A stretch of 64,000 bases of DNA. Origin: Nocardia fluminea. Lineage in GTDB: Bacteria > Actinomycetota > Actinomycetes > Mycobacteriales > Mycobacteriaceae. The notes under the pieces were generated by a model that had not been told where the DNA came from, made no database searches, and was given only the letters and a program-made list of their open reading frames with translations. Of the stretch, positions 51,181 through 59,755 are shown one piece after another. Both the position numbers and the translations under genes were made by a program. The first letter of the stretch is position 1. Each line of letters starts with the position of its first letter. The DNA is taken from the NCBI RefSeq assembly GCF_002846365.1, contig NZ_PJMW01000004.1:124001-188000 (forward strand), read 5' to 3'.

Positions 51181-51687
51181 GTGGCGTTCTCTTTCTCTCG
51201 CAGACGGCAAGTCGACCTCCCCACCGTCGACCGCACCGTCGCCGCACTCGTCTTCCCCGAGGCGATCTACAAAACCGCGCCCTGGCAACCGCGCGAACTC
51301 GTGGAAACCGGCCTGCGCCAGTGGTTGCGGTGCTGCGGTGCCGCCCTCCGCGACGACCAGGTGATCGGCATGCCCTCGCACGCGGTCGACGAGGCGTGGC
51401 ACGGTTTCATCCTCTGCACCCAGCTCTACGCGAGCTTCTGCGAGCAGGCCTACGGACGTTTCCTGCACCACTTCCCCGAAGGCGTCGGGGAGAGCACGCA
51501 GAACCACGGCACCATGGTCGAACAGCTGGGCCGCACCGTGGTGGCCTGGTCGCTGGTGGCGCGACCCGGTGAAGAGTGCGTGCTGTGGGATCTGGACCGC
51601 ACGGTCGGGGTCGAGCACGCGTGGGGCGTGGACGCCCGGCACGTTGCCGCCGTGGAGGAGCAACTGCGCCGGGCGTCGCCGAACTAG
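51181..51687 (+). CDS. DUF1399/GRDP-like protein
   Basis: 168 residues from GTG 51181. The core is HAVDEAWHGFILCTQLYASF, CEQAYGRFLHHFPEG, which resembles the D-x2-WH-x-H/F-I...T..Y..FC.....GRF.HH.P motif of glycine-rich-domain (DUF1399) proteins. The likely partner is the divergent repeat protein, as this pair is often found together. Its role is unknown. The last 4 bases overlap the convergent EphD gene end. Confidence 0.65.
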   Translation: MAFSFSRRRQVDLPTVDRTVAALVFPEAIYKTAPWQPRELVETGLRQWLRCCGAALRDDQVIGMPSHAVDEAWHGFILCTQLYASFCEQAYGRFLHHFPEGVGESTQNHGTMVEQLGRTVVAWSLVARPGEECVLWDLDRTVGVEHAWGVDARHVAAVEEQLRRASPN

Positions 51688-53456
51688 ACCAGCTTCATCC
51701 GGCGCGCGGCGAACCGCACCGCGCCGGGTGCGATCCGGTTGATCCGGTACTGCACCCACGACTCCGGTGTCACCGGGACGATGTCGCGCCCGGTGCGCAC
51801 GGCCTTCACGATCTGCTCCGCCACCCGGTCGGGGGTGTAGCCACGCCGCTCGTACAGCTTGTCGAACTTCTGCTGCGCGGCCGCCTCCTCGTCGGCGGAG
51901 ACACCCGAGATACGGGTGGTGGCAACGATGTTCGTGTGCACGATGCCCGGGCACACCGTCGACACCGAGATGCCACGGTCGGCCAGTTCGGCCCGCAGGC
52001 AGTCGGAGAACATGAAGACCGCCGACTTGCTGGTGGCGTAAGCGGCCATGTCGCGCTGCGGACTGTAGGCGGCCATGCTGGACAGGTTCACGATGTGCCC
52101 GCCGAGCCCGCGATCGGCCATCGCCGCGCCGAAGGCCCGGCAGCCGTTGACGACACCGCCGAGGTTGATCCGCAGTACGCGGTCGAACTCCTCCGACGGA
52201 GTGTCGAGGAATCCGCCCGCCTGGCCGACACCGGCGTTGTTGACAAGCACGTCGGGCACCCCGTGCGCGGCGATCACGGTGTCGGCGTGCGCGCGTACCG
52301 CGTCCTCGTTCGACACATCCAGCGAATAGGAGTGCGCCACCCCGCCTTCCGCCGCGACGAGCTCCGCGGTGGCCTTGGCGCCGAGCTCGTTGACGTCGGA
52401 GACCACCACTTCGGCGCCCAGGCGCGCGAACGCCAGCGCGGTCTCCCGGCCGATGCCGCTGCCCGCACCGGTGACGACCACCAGCTTGTGTTCGAATTCC
52501 CTGCGCGCGGCGCCTACTTCGGCCCTGGCCAGGCCGCGCGAGACACCGGCGCCGTCGAGCGCGTCGATCAGCTCGGTGGTCGCGGTCGCGAGGAGTTCCG
52601 GATGGGAGAACGGCATCCAGTGCCCGGCGGGCACGTCGCGACGCCACAACCGGTCGGTCCACTTGCCCGAATCGTCGTAGCCCGCGGGTCGCACGGCGAC
52701 ATCGCGTCCCGCCACGATCAACTGCACGGGCACCTCGGTGCGGCGCTCACGCGGGGAGAGCATGCGCGCCACGATGTTCGCGCGGTAGATGAGCAGCCCG
52801 TCGACCATGTCGCGGCGGAAGGTGGGGCCGAGCTTCACATTCGCGGCGGGGGTGTCGTTCATGATCGACACCGCCCGCTGCCACAGCTTTTCGGTGCCGA
52901 TGGCGTTGAACGTCGCGCGCGGCAGCCCCGGGGTCATGAAGAAGAAGGTGTAGGCGGAGGAGGCCAGCTGGGTCATCGGCTGCCACACATTGCGCAGGGT
53001 GGGCCGGGAGAGCCGGTCGCGCACCCAGGCGGCCAGGTGGTCGAGATTCGGACCCGAGACCGAGGTGAACGAGGCGACGCGCTCGGTGGCCCGCGGTTCG
53101 CACACCGCCTCCCACACCTGCACTGAACCCCAGTCGTGGGCGAGCACGTGCACGGGACGGTCGGGGCTCACCACATCGATCACGGCATAGAAATCGCGCG
53201 CGAGTTCGTCGAGGCGGAAATCGCCGGTGCGCTGGGTGCGAGTGGACGCGCCGTGCCCGCGGGTGTCGTAGGCGACCACGTGAAAACGCTCACTGAGCAG
53301 CGGAATCACCCTGTCCCACAGGTGATGGGTGTCGGGCCAGCCGTGCACGAGCACGATGGTGTCGGCGGCCGGGTCGCCGTACTCGAACACGGCGATGTCG
53401 AAATCGCCACTGCGGACGGTGCGCTGGTTGGCGGGCTGCGGGCTGTCGTTCGTCAT
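51684..53456 (-). CDS. ephD: EphD-like alpha/beta-hydrolase and SDR fusion
   Basis: 590 residues from ATG 53456, very close to the size of mycobacterial EphD. The N-terminal hydrolase has HGWPDTHHLWDRVIPLLSER, nucleophile D108 (LAHDWGSVQVWEAV, an epoxide-hydrolase-type Asp) and a C-terminal histidine in DVPAGHWMPFSHPE. The SDR half has TGAGSGIG, NNAGVGQAGG and Y-x3-K (YATSKSAVF). In mycobacteria EphD is an epoxide hydrolase involved in mycolic-acid modification; the SDR half may oxidise the diol. It is the last gene of a three-gene run with a ferredoxin reductase and a diiron-type protein. Confidence 0.88.
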   Translation of the reverse strand: MTNDSPQPANQRTVRSGDFDIAVFEYGDPAADTIVLVHGWPDTHHLWDRVIPLLSERFHVVAYDTRGHGASTRTQRTGDFRLDELARDFYAVIDVVSPDRPVHVLAHDWGSVQVWEAVCEPRATERVASFTSVSGPNLDHLAAWVRDRLSRPTLRNVWQPMTQLASSAYTFFFMTPGLPRATFNAIGTEKLWQRAVSIMNDTPAANVKLGPTFRRDMVDGLLIYRANIVARMLSPRERRTEVPVQLIVAGRDVAVRPAGYDDSGKWTDRLWRRDVPAGHWMPFSHPELLATATTELIDALDGAGVSRGLARAEVGAARREFEHKLVVVTGAGSGIGRETALAFARLGAEVVVSDVNELGAKATAELVAAEGGVAHSYSLDVSNEDAVRAHADTVIAAHGVPDVLVNNAGVGQAGGFLDTPSEEFDRVLRINLGGVVNGCRAFGAAMADRGLGGHIVNLSSMAAYSPQRDMAAYATSKSAVFMFSDCLRAELADRGISVSTVCPGIVHTNIVATTRISGVSADEEAAAQQKFDKLYERRGYTPDRVAEQIVKAVRTGRDIVPVTPESWVQYRINRIAPGAVRFAARRMKLV

Positions 53457-53487
53457 GGTCTTTCGGACTCCTTGTCCAGCAGAGAAA

Positions 53488-54582
53488 TCACAGGTCGAGC
53501 ACCAATCGCGCACCGCGGGAACGGGATACGCACGCCAGCATGGCGCCCTCGGCACGGTCGGCATCGGACAACGTGGTCTCGCGGTGGTCGGGTTCACCCG
53601 AGCGAACCCGCACCACGCAGGTGCCGCAGAAGCCTTGCCGGCACGAGTAGGGCTGATCGGGGCGGGAATCGAGGATGGTGTCCAGCACGGTTCGGTCGGC
53701 CTCGACCGTCACCACCGCACCGCTGGAAGCGAATTCGATCTCGAACGGGGTGCCGTCGACGATCGGCGGCGGCGAGAAACGCTCGAAATGCAGTTCCACG
53801 TCGGCCATCTCACGCACCGAGGCGACGATCGCCGAGGTCATCGGGGTCGGGCCACACGCGTAGACCGCGGTGCCGGGTCCGACATCGGGCAGCAGGTCCA
53901 CCGCGACCGGTAGACCGTGCTCGTCATCGGTGCGCACGATGACGTTCGCGCCGAAGCTCTCGATTTCGTCGAGGAACGGGATGGTGTCGCGACTGCGTCC
54001 GCTGTACACCAGCGTCCACGGCACGCCGAGCCGGTGCGCGAGCCGGGCCATCGGCAGGATCGGGGTGATGCCGATGCCGCCCGCGACGAAATGCAATCGC
54101 TGCGAGGGTGATCCGTGGCCGGGCACGGCGAACGGGAAAGCGTTGCGCGGCCCGCGCACCACCAGCCGGGAGCCGACGGGCAGCGCGTCGTGCACCTCGA
54201 TCGAGCCGCCGCCGCCACCGGGGATGCGGCGCACGGCGATGCGGTACGCGCGCTCGTCGGCCGGATCGCCACACAGCGAATACTGACGCAGCCGACCCGA
54301 CGGCAGTTCCAGGTCCAGGTGCGCCCCTGGCCGCCAGCGCGGCAGCACGCGGCCGTCGGGGGCTTCCAGGCGAAGACTCACCACGTCCTGGTCGTGGGCT
54401 TCGATCCGGCGCTCGGCCACCACGACGGCCAGGCGGCGATCATCGACGCGGGGGCGCAGGTCACCGCGGTTGACCAGCGCGCTCCAGTGCAATCGAGTGG
54501 CCGCGATGGCGTCGATGACCTTCATCGCCGGATCATGGCGGTACTTGCCGTAGAGATCGGCGGGGAGCTCGCGCGTGGTCAC
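53488..54582 (-). CDS. Ferredoxin reductase with C-terminal 2Fe-2S domain
   Basis: 364 residues from GTG 54582 (GTGA overlap with the upstream gene). FAD part: GAHLDLELPSGRLRQYSLCG, NAD part: FVAGGIGITPILPMARLAHR and VYACGPTPMTSAIVASVREM. C-terminal plant-type ferredoxin: YSCRQGFCGTCVVRVRSGEP with C-x4-C-x2-C and a fourth cysteine in MLACVSRS. This is the VanB/phthalate-dioxygenase-reductase architecture, which feeds electrons to an oxygenase. The only candidate oxygenase in the operon is the diiron-type protein upstream. Confidence 0.88.
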   Translation of the reverse strand: MTTRELPADLYGKYRHDPAMKVIDAIAATRLHWSALVNRGDLRPRVDDRRLAVVVAERRIEAHDQDVVSLRLEAPDGRVLPRWRPGAHLDLELPSGRLRQYSLCGDPADERAYRIAVRRIPGGGGGSIEVHDALPVGSRLVVRGPRNAFPFAVPGHGSPSQRLHFVAGGIGITPILPMARLAHRLGVPWTLVYSGRSRDTIPFLDEIESFGANVIVRTDDEHGLPVAVDLLPDVGPGTAVYACGPTPMTSAIVASVREMADVELHFERFSPPPIVDGTPFEIEFASSGAVVTVEADRTVLDTILDSRPDQPYSCRQGFCGTCVVRVRSGEPDHRETTLSDADRAEGAMLACVSRSRGARLVLDL

Positions 54583-55481
54583 GACGCTGCCGCGCGGGCA
54601 CCCGGCGAGGCGGCCAGATACGCGATCGCCTGCGCTGTGGAGCCGACCGATTGCGGGTTGTAGCCGGGCTGGAAGGTCGACAACGCACTCGCCAGCAGCG
54701 ACGGAACGCCGGGCAGCGCGCCACGCCACATCGCGCCGAACACTCCGGCGAGCAGCCGTGGATAGCCCTGGTCCGGCAGCTGCGGATCCTGCTGGACGAG
54801 GAACCGCGCACCACGCACCAGCACGATGAGGAAAATCGGGAACACCAGCGTCATCGACGCGCAGCGCCGGACGTAGCCGACCCCGAAGTACTCCGCGACG
54901 TCATGGGCGACGTTGCGGTGTTCGACCTCTTCGGCGCCGTGCCAGCGGAACAGGTCGGCCATCCGGGGGTCGGCGCCGAACTTCTCGAGGTCGGCGTTGA
55001 GCACCCAGTCCCCGAGCCAGGCGAAGAAGTGCTCGAGGCAGGCGATGAAGGCGAGCCGCTCGACCAGCATCTGGCGCCCGGCGCGATCGTTACCGCCGCG
55101 CGGGCCGAGCGAGATGCGGAACAGGTATTCCATCTGCGCCAGATAGGGACTCGCGTCGACGCCGTGGGCGGTGAAGACGTCGTCGAGCACCTTCCCGTGC
55201 GTCTGCGCGTGCATCGCTTCCTGACCGATGAAACCGAGCATGTCCTCGCGCAGCTTCTCGTCCTTGACGTAGGGCAGAGCCTCGCGATAGGTCTCGATGA
55301 ACATGCGCTCGCCCTCGGGCAGCAGCATGTTCAGCGCGCTGATCAGGTGGCCGGCGATCGGTTCGGCCGACATCCACTGGAGGTCGACGCCGGACCAGTC
55401 GAAGCTGACGTTGCGCGCGTGCAACGCCACCACGCCCGGATCGATCTCCGGGCTTTCTCTTCCCCAAGGAAATAGCTTCAT
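54579..55481 (-). CDS. PF10118 "metal-dependent hydrolase" family, probable diiron protein
   Basis: 300 residues from ATG 55481. It has ligands in ferritin-like order: E58...E63 (EGERMFIETYREAL), QEAMH (E88, H91), E150-H151 (CLEHFFAW), and HGAEEVEHRNVAHD (E184, E187, H188). Two ExxH-type pairs are what diiron oxygenases and desaturases use. The fusion-type reductase encoded next to it supports electron transfer, so an oxygenase or hydroxylase is more likely than a hydrolase. A C-terminal membrane helix is present (SMTLVFPIFLIVLVRGARFL). Confidence 0.8.
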   Translation of the reverse strand: MKLFPWGRESPEIDPGVVALHARNVSFDWSGVDLQWMSAEPIAGHLISALNMLLPEGERMFIETYREALPYVKDEKLREDMLGFIGQEAMHAQTHGKVLDDVFTAHGVDASPYLAQMEYLFRISLGPRGGNDRAGRQMLVERLAFIACLEHFFAWLGDWVLNADLEKFGADPRMADLFRWHGAEEVEHRNVAHDVAEYFGVGYVRRCASMTLVFPIFLIVLVRGARFLVQQDPQLPDQGYPRLLAGVFGAMWRGALPGVPSLLASALSTFQPGYNPQSVGSTAQAIAYLAASPGARAAAS

Positions 55482-55596
55482 CGGTACTCCTCGATCAACC
55501 GCGCACGGATATCCGCGCACCAGGTCGCGACGTTGCGTCCTGCTCGGTGGTTCCGATGATACAACTATCCATAACTGTACGTAACACCTAATTATG

Positions 55597-56601
55597 TCAG
55601 TTGGCCTCACCGAAGATCGCCAGCGCGACCGGCGCCGCCACCAGCAACCCGCAGATCACGGCGTTGATCACCTTGTACTCGACCAGAATCCCGACGTATT
55701 CGCGCAGCACAGCGCTGGGCAGGTAGTAGCGTGCGGTCGGCGCGCCGACGGCCTGGGCGTCGATCCCGACCGAGCGGGCGAGCAGCGCGGTACGTAGTAC
55801 ATGGAAATTGCTGGTGACCAGCAGGATGCGGCTGTCTATCCCCTGCCTGGCGAGCAATTCCCGACTGAACAGCAGGTTCTCGCGGGTGGTCGTCGAGCGA
55901 TCCTCGCGCAGGATCTCGTCGTCGCGTACGCCGTGTTCGACGAGATAAGCGGCCATGGCCGTGCTCTCGGCAACCTTCTCGTCGGAACCCTTGCCGCCGC
56001 TGGTCACCAACAGCGGTGCGGGGCCGTGCGCGCGGTCGGTACGCCAGATCCGCAACGCGCGGTCGAGCCTGCTCGCCAGCAGCGGCGGGATCCGGTCTCC
56101 GAGCAGGCCGGAGCCGTGCACCACGATCGCGACGGCGTCGTCGGTGCGGGTCACCCAGCCGTAGACGACCGAATAGAGCAGGAACGCGACCAGCACGAAC
56201 CCGAGGTAGGCGGCGACGAGCACAACCGCGAGCAGCACCACCCCGAGCACCATCCACTCGGCGATCACCGCCATCACCAGCAGCGCGTACGGAACCAGCA
56301 GTGCCGCACCGAGACCGAAGGAGAGCAGGTTCGCCGGACTCACACCCTCACGGCGCAGCATCACCACGCCGTTGAGCATCAGCAGTCCGGCCAGCACCAG
56401 CACGAGCAGCGGCGACAGCGCGAGGGCGAAGAAGACCAGCATTTCGGGGCCGGCCCCTTCGGCGCCCGACCCGCTCAGCGCCGCGCCGACACACAGAATT
56501 CCGAGCAGCAACAACACCCCGTTGCTGAACCGGCGCCGCTCCCGACGAAAGCACAGCGCGAACACCCCGAGCAGAACCACACCTATCGCCAGCAAGATCA
56601 C
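55597..56601 (-). CDS. YdcF/DUF218 family membrane protein
   Basis: 334 residues from ATG 56601. Five or six N-terminal helices (MILLAIGVVLLGVFALCF, PLLVLVLAGLLMLNGVVMLR, ALLVPYALLVMAVIAEWMVL) precede the DUF218 domain: AIVVHGSGLLGDRIPPLLAS, LVTSGGKGSDEKVAESTAMA, LREDRSTTTRENLLFSRELL and LVTSNFHVLRTALLARSVGI. The family includes ElyC/SanA-type proteins with roles in envelope integrity; the active site points outside. Not part of the EphD operon because of the 115-bp gap downstream and its own start. Confidence 0.85.
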   Translation of the reverse strand: MILLAIGVVLLGVFALCFRRERRRFSNGVLLLLGILCVGAALSGSGAEGAGPEMLVFFALALSPLLVLVLAGLLMLNGVVMLRREGVSPANLLSFGLGAALLVPYALLVMAVIAEWMVLGVVLLAVVLVAAYLGFVLVAFLLYSVVYGWVTRTDDAVAIVVHGSGLLGDRIPPLLASRLDRALRIWRTDRAHGPAPLLVTSGGKGSDEKVAESTAMAAYLVEHGVRDDEILREDRSTTTRENLLFSRELLARQGIDSRILLVTSNFHVLRTALLARSVGIDAQAVGAPTARYYLPSAVLREYVGILVEYKVINAVICGLLVAAPVALAIFGEAN

Positions 56602-56738
56602 CGGGTCACCCTAACCGCGACACCGAAAATCTCGATCGCCGAGTTATTGCTGACGACTACTGAATAGCCTCGTATGTACAGATAAAAGCGCTTTCACCAG
56701 TAAATATGTTCATCTGATGGCTTCGCAACAAGAAAACT

Positions 56739-56759
56739 GGACAGTAGCTGTCCGGACAG
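56739..56759. promoter_or_regulatory. Overlapping palindromes GGACAG / CTGTCC / GGACAG
   Basis: GGACAG (56739-56744), CTGTCC (56748-56753) and GGACAG (56754-56759) form two mutually exclusive pairings: GGACAG-tag-CTGTCC and the perfect 12-bp palindrome CTGTCCGGACAG. They lie 20-40 bp before a micro-ORF in a stretch that is much more AT-rich than the surroundings. Confidence 0.6.
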
Positions 56760-56779
56760 AGGGCAGCAGAGGAGCGGCG

Positions 56780-56836
56780 ATGGTCATCGATTACTTCCAG
56801 TGGTCGGCCGGGATGATCTTCGACTTCTTCGTCTGA
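56780..56836 (+). CDS. 18-residue micro-ORF
   Basis: Product MVIDYFQWSAGMIFDFFV, aromatic and hydrophobic with three acidic residues (18 codons plus stop). GAGGAG lies 6-11 bases upstream, and the palindromic region and AT-rich stretch 56640-56735 would make a promoter. It overlaps the antisense 3' end of the rhomboid-like gene. It may be a regulatory or signal peptide, or simply a chance ORF; the ribosome binding site is its best support. Confidence 0.35.
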   Translation: MVIDYFQWSAGMIFDFFV

Positions 56837-57542
56837 TCCGCAGACACGCATCGCGAAGGCGCGGGCCGAGATCCCAGTCGCGGGCCCGCCCTCGCGTCAG
56901 CGGATAGCACGCGAAGCCGATCAGCGCCGCGCTCGCGTGGCCGACATCGGTGAACGTGCGGTCCAGGAACACCGGCGGAACACAGACCGCCAGGACTCCG
57001 AGCACGTACGGCACCCGCCACGGCAGCAGCACGCGGTAGGCGAGCACGGCGGCGACTCCGGCCAGGCCGTAACTGACACCCACGTCGAGCGCGAACGCCG
57101 CACGCTCCGGGGCTCTGTCGTGGCGAATCGCCCAGAGCAGCACGCCCTGGCTGAGATACGTGGCGCCGACATGCGCGAGGACGACCACGACCAGCCAGCG
57201 CAGCGTACCGAGCCACCGTTCGGCGTTGGCGTGTACCAGGCTGAACAGCACCGCGTAGACCAGCCACCCGCCGCCGTCGGTCCAGAACGCGCTGCCGATC
57301 AGGACCCGGATCGGGTCGTCGCCGAGGCGGTCGAGGTTGGTCGAGCGGTGCCCGAGCCAGACCCTGGCTTCCTCCGGCGTGAGCCGCCGCTGGATCGCGG
57401 TGGTCACCCCCAGCGCGGCCAGCCACACATAGGTGCCGGGGGCGCTGCGAATCCACCGCCACGCCGAGGCGGCGGCCGCCCGCACGCTGCCCGAGGCGCT
57501 CACCACGCCAGTGTGCCAGCCCTCGATCACGATGACGTTCAT
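56784..57542 (-). CDS. Rhomboid-like membrane protein
   Basis: 252 residues from ATG 57542. Six or so helices (GTYVWLAALGVTTAIQRRLT, GWLVYAVLFSLVHANAERWL, LRWLVVVVLAHVGATYLSQG, GVAAVLAYRVLLPWRVPYVL). The rhomboid-like serine region is FALDVGVSYGLAGV (G-x-S-x-G) and the histidine is in DVGHASAALIGFACY. Actinobacterial rhomboid-like proteins keep this S/H arrangement but need not be proteases. The Arg/Ser-rich C-terminus opposite the micro-ORF may be read-through of a natural stop. Confidence 0.7.
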   Translation of the reverse strand: MNVIVIEGWHTGVVSASGSVRAAAASAWRWIRSAPGTYVWLAALGVTTAIQRRLTPEEARVWLGHRSTNLDRLGDDPIRVLIGSAFWTDGGGWLVYAVLFSLVHANAERWLGTLRWLVVVVLAHVGATYLSQGVLLWAIRHDRAPERAAFALDVGVSYGLAGVAAVLAYRVLLPWRVPYVLGVLAVCVPPVFLDRTFTDVGHASAALIGFACYPLTRGRARDWDLGPRLRDACLRIRRRSRRSSRPTTGSNR

Positions 57543-57624
57543 CCTCGCCGGGCGGTTGTTTCCCCGCCCGATCACCGGGTAGGCGGCAAACAGAACCGTC
57601 CACCGAGCGGAACAGGAGTACGTG

Positions 57625-57966
57625 ATGCCTCAGCAAGCCTGGAGTGACAAGCGCGAACGGCAGTACAAAGACATCAAGAAGTCCGAGCGCGAACGTGGCC
57701 GCAGTGAGGGCAGGGCCGAGGAGATCGCCGCGCGCACGGTCAACAAGACCCGTGCCCAGCACGGCGAGACCAAGGGGTCGAGCAAGTCATCGCGGTCCGG
57801 CGGTTCGTCCTCACGGTCCGGCGGTTCCTCGCAGCGGCGCGGCGGCCAGCAGGCGCAGGGCGGCAAGACCCGCGATCAGCTCTATGACGAGGCCCGCCGC
57901 CGCAATATCGACGGCCGCTCCAAGATGAACAAACAGGAACTGGCCAACGCCCTCGGCCGTAGCTGA
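57625..57966 (+). CDS. Basic "plasmid stabilisation"-type protein with Rho_N/SAP-like C-terminus
   Basis: 113 residues from ATG 57625 (AGGAG 8 bases upstream). The first half is very charged and helical (WSDKRERQYKDIKKSERERG), the middle is a Ser/Arg/Gly-rich linker with repeated SRSGGSS, and the end is TRDQLYDEARRRNIDGRSKM, NKQELANALGR, a Rho-N/SAP-type nucleic-acid-binding helix-extended loop-helix. Mycobacterial and Nocardia homologues carry the name plasmid stabilisation protein without proof. It likely binds DNA or RNA. Confidence 0.75.
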   Translation: MPQQAWSDKRERQYKDIKKSERERGRSEGRAEEIAARTVNKTRAQHGETKGSSKSSRSGGSSSRSGGSSQRRGGQQAQGGKTRDQLYDEARRRNIDGRSKMNKQELANALGRS

Positions 57967-57986
57967 CCTACTGCGAAAGGTTCGCC

Positions 57987-58946
57987 ATGCAGCTCGGATT
58001 CAAACTGGCGGCCGAGGCATTCGGCCCGAAAGAGCTTGTTCGACAGGCAGTTCGGGCCGAATCGGCCGGTTTCGATTTCGTCGAGATGAGCGACCACTTC
58101 CACCCGTGGCTCGACGAGCAGGGCCACTCACCCTTCGCTTGGACAGTCCTCGGCACGATCGCCGCGAGCACCACCGACATCGGGCTCGCCACCGGCGTGA
58201 CGTGTCCGATCATCCGCTACCACCCCGCCATCATCGCCCAGGCCGCCGCCACCACCGCCCTGATTTCGGACGGGCGGTTCACTCTGGGAATCGGCTCGGG
58301 CGAACGACTCAACGAGCACGTCGTCGGCCACGAGTTCCCGCCGGTGCTGATCCGTCAGCGGATGCTGCGCGAGGCGCTCGAGATCATCCGGTTGCTGTGG
58401 CGCGGCGGCTATCAGAACTATGAGGGCGAATTCCTCGAGCTCTCGGACGCGCGCGTGTTCGATCTTCCCGAGACGCCGCCGGTGATCGCGGTGGCCGCGG
58501 GCGGGCCGAGCGCGGCGGCGATCGCCGCCGAACTCGGTGACGGACTGTTCGCCACCGAACCCGATCCCGAACTCGTGCGGACCTTCGAGCACAAGGGCGG
58601 CTCCGGCCCACGCTATGTGGAAGTGGGCGTCGCCTTCGCCGAGAACGATCGCGCGGGCGCCGAGGCCGCGCTGTCGACCAACCGGTGGTCGACCGGCGGC
58701 TGGAAGGTGATGAGCGAGTTGCCCAATCCGGCGAACTTCGCGGCGGCCTCGACCACCGTGCGGGTGGACGACATGCTCGAATCCTTCGTCTGCGGCAATG
58801 ATCCGAAACGCTACGTCGAGGCGGTACGCAAGGCCGCCGACGCGGGTTTCGACCATGTGGTGTTGATGAACGCGGGACCCGATATGGACGCGTTCCTCGA
58901 CTTCTACAGCAGCGAACTCGCGCCGCTGTTGCGCTCGGAGATCTGA
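57987..58946 (+). CDS. F420-dependent LLM-class oxidoreductase (TIGR03557 type)
   Basis: 319 residues from ATG 57987, GAAAGG upstream. Luciferase-like TIM barrel: LGFKLAAEAFGPKELVRQAV, FVEMSDHFHPWLDEQGHSPF, SDGRFTLGIGSGERLNEHVV, and VIAVAAGGPSAAAIAAELGD. The SDHFHPW motif matches the glucose-6-phosphate dehydrogenase group (Fgd-like), which uses cofactor F420. The actual substrate is not known; the TIGR03557 family is separate from true Fgd. It is the first of a run of co-oriented genes. Confidence 0.88.
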   Translation: MQLGFKLAAEAFGPKELVRQAVRAESAGFDFVEMSDHFHPWLDEQGHSPFAWTVLGTIAASTTDIGLATGVTCPIIRYHPAIIAQAAATTALISDGRFTLGIGSGERLNEHVVGHEFPPVLIRQRMLREALEIIRLLWRGGYQNYEGEFLELSDARVFDLPETPPVIAVAAGGPSAAAIAAELGDGLFATEPDPELVRTFEHKGGSGPRYVEVGVAFAENDRAGAEAALSTNRWSTGGWKVMSELPNPANFAAASTTVRVDDMLESFVCGNDPKRYVEAVRKAADAGFDHVVLMNAGPDMDAFLDFYSSELAPLLRSEI

Positions 58947-58972
58947 CCGAACGCGCTCCGAGGGAGGCCGAG

Positions 58973-59755
58973 ATGACCATGTACATCGGCACTTCCGGCT
59001 GGCAGTACCGGGACTGGCGGGGCGAGCTCTACCCGCCGGGCCTGCCGGTCCGGCGGTGGCTCGAGCACTACGCGGGAGCGTTCGCGACGGTGGAGTCGAA
59101 CAACGCGTTCTACCGCTTGCCGAGCCGGGAGAACTTCGCCGGATGGCGCGAGCGCACGCCCGCGGACTTCGTGATGGCGGTGAAGGCGAGCCGCTATCTG
59201 ACCCACATCAAGCGCTTGCGTGACCCCGCCGAACCCGTGCAACGCCTGCTCGACCGGACCGAGGGACTGGGTGACCGGCTCGGTCCGATCCTGCTCCAGC
59301 TGCCGCCGACCTTGCGCGCGGACCCCGAACTGCTCGACAACTGTTTACGCTGCTTCCCCGCCACCGTGCGAGTGGCGGTGGAACCGCGACACGATTCGTG
59401 GTGGACCGACGAGATCCGCGATGTCCTACGTTCCCGCGGTGCCGCCCTGACCTGGGCGGACCGCGATTCGCGCCCGATCACGCCACTGTGGCGGACCACC
59501 GACTGGGCGTATCTGCGCCTGCACGCGGGCCGCGCCACTCCCCTGCCGTCCTACGGCAAGCAGGCGTTGAACCACTGGGCCCATCGGCTGCTCGACACCT
59601 GGCCACACGACGCCGACTCCTACGTCTATTTCAACAACGACCACGGCGGTGCGGCGGTCCGTGACGCGGTCACCTTCGCCCAGCTCGGGGCGGGCGCGGG
59701 CGGCGACGTGACCCGGGTACCCGACCTCTCGACCCGGGAACGGACGGCGTCGTGA
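58973..59755 (+). CDS. DUF72 protein
   Basis: 260 residues from ATG 58973 (GGGAGG upstream). The TIM-barrel DUF72 motifs are YIGTSGWQYRDWRGELYPPG, FATVESNNAFYRLPSRENFA, KASRYLTHIKRLRDPAEPVQ, ILLQLPPTL, VEPRHDSWW and YVYFNNDHGGAAVRDAV. The function of DUF72 is unknown; it often lies next to DNA-repair genes, as here, where it overlaps the UdgX gene by GTGA. Confidence 0.9.
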   Translation: MTMYIGTSGWQYRDWRGELYPPGLPVRRWLEHYAGAFATVESNNAFYRLPSRENFAGWRERTPADFVMAVKASRYLTHIKRLRDPAEPVQRLLDRTEGLGDRLGPILLQLPPTLRADPELLDNCLRCFPATVRVAVEPRHDSWWTDEIRDVLRSRGAALTWADRDSRPITPLWRTTDWAYLRLHAGRATPLPSYGKQALNHWAHRLLDTWPHDADSYVYFNNDHGGAAVRDAVTFAQLGAGAGGDVTRVPDLSTRERTAS

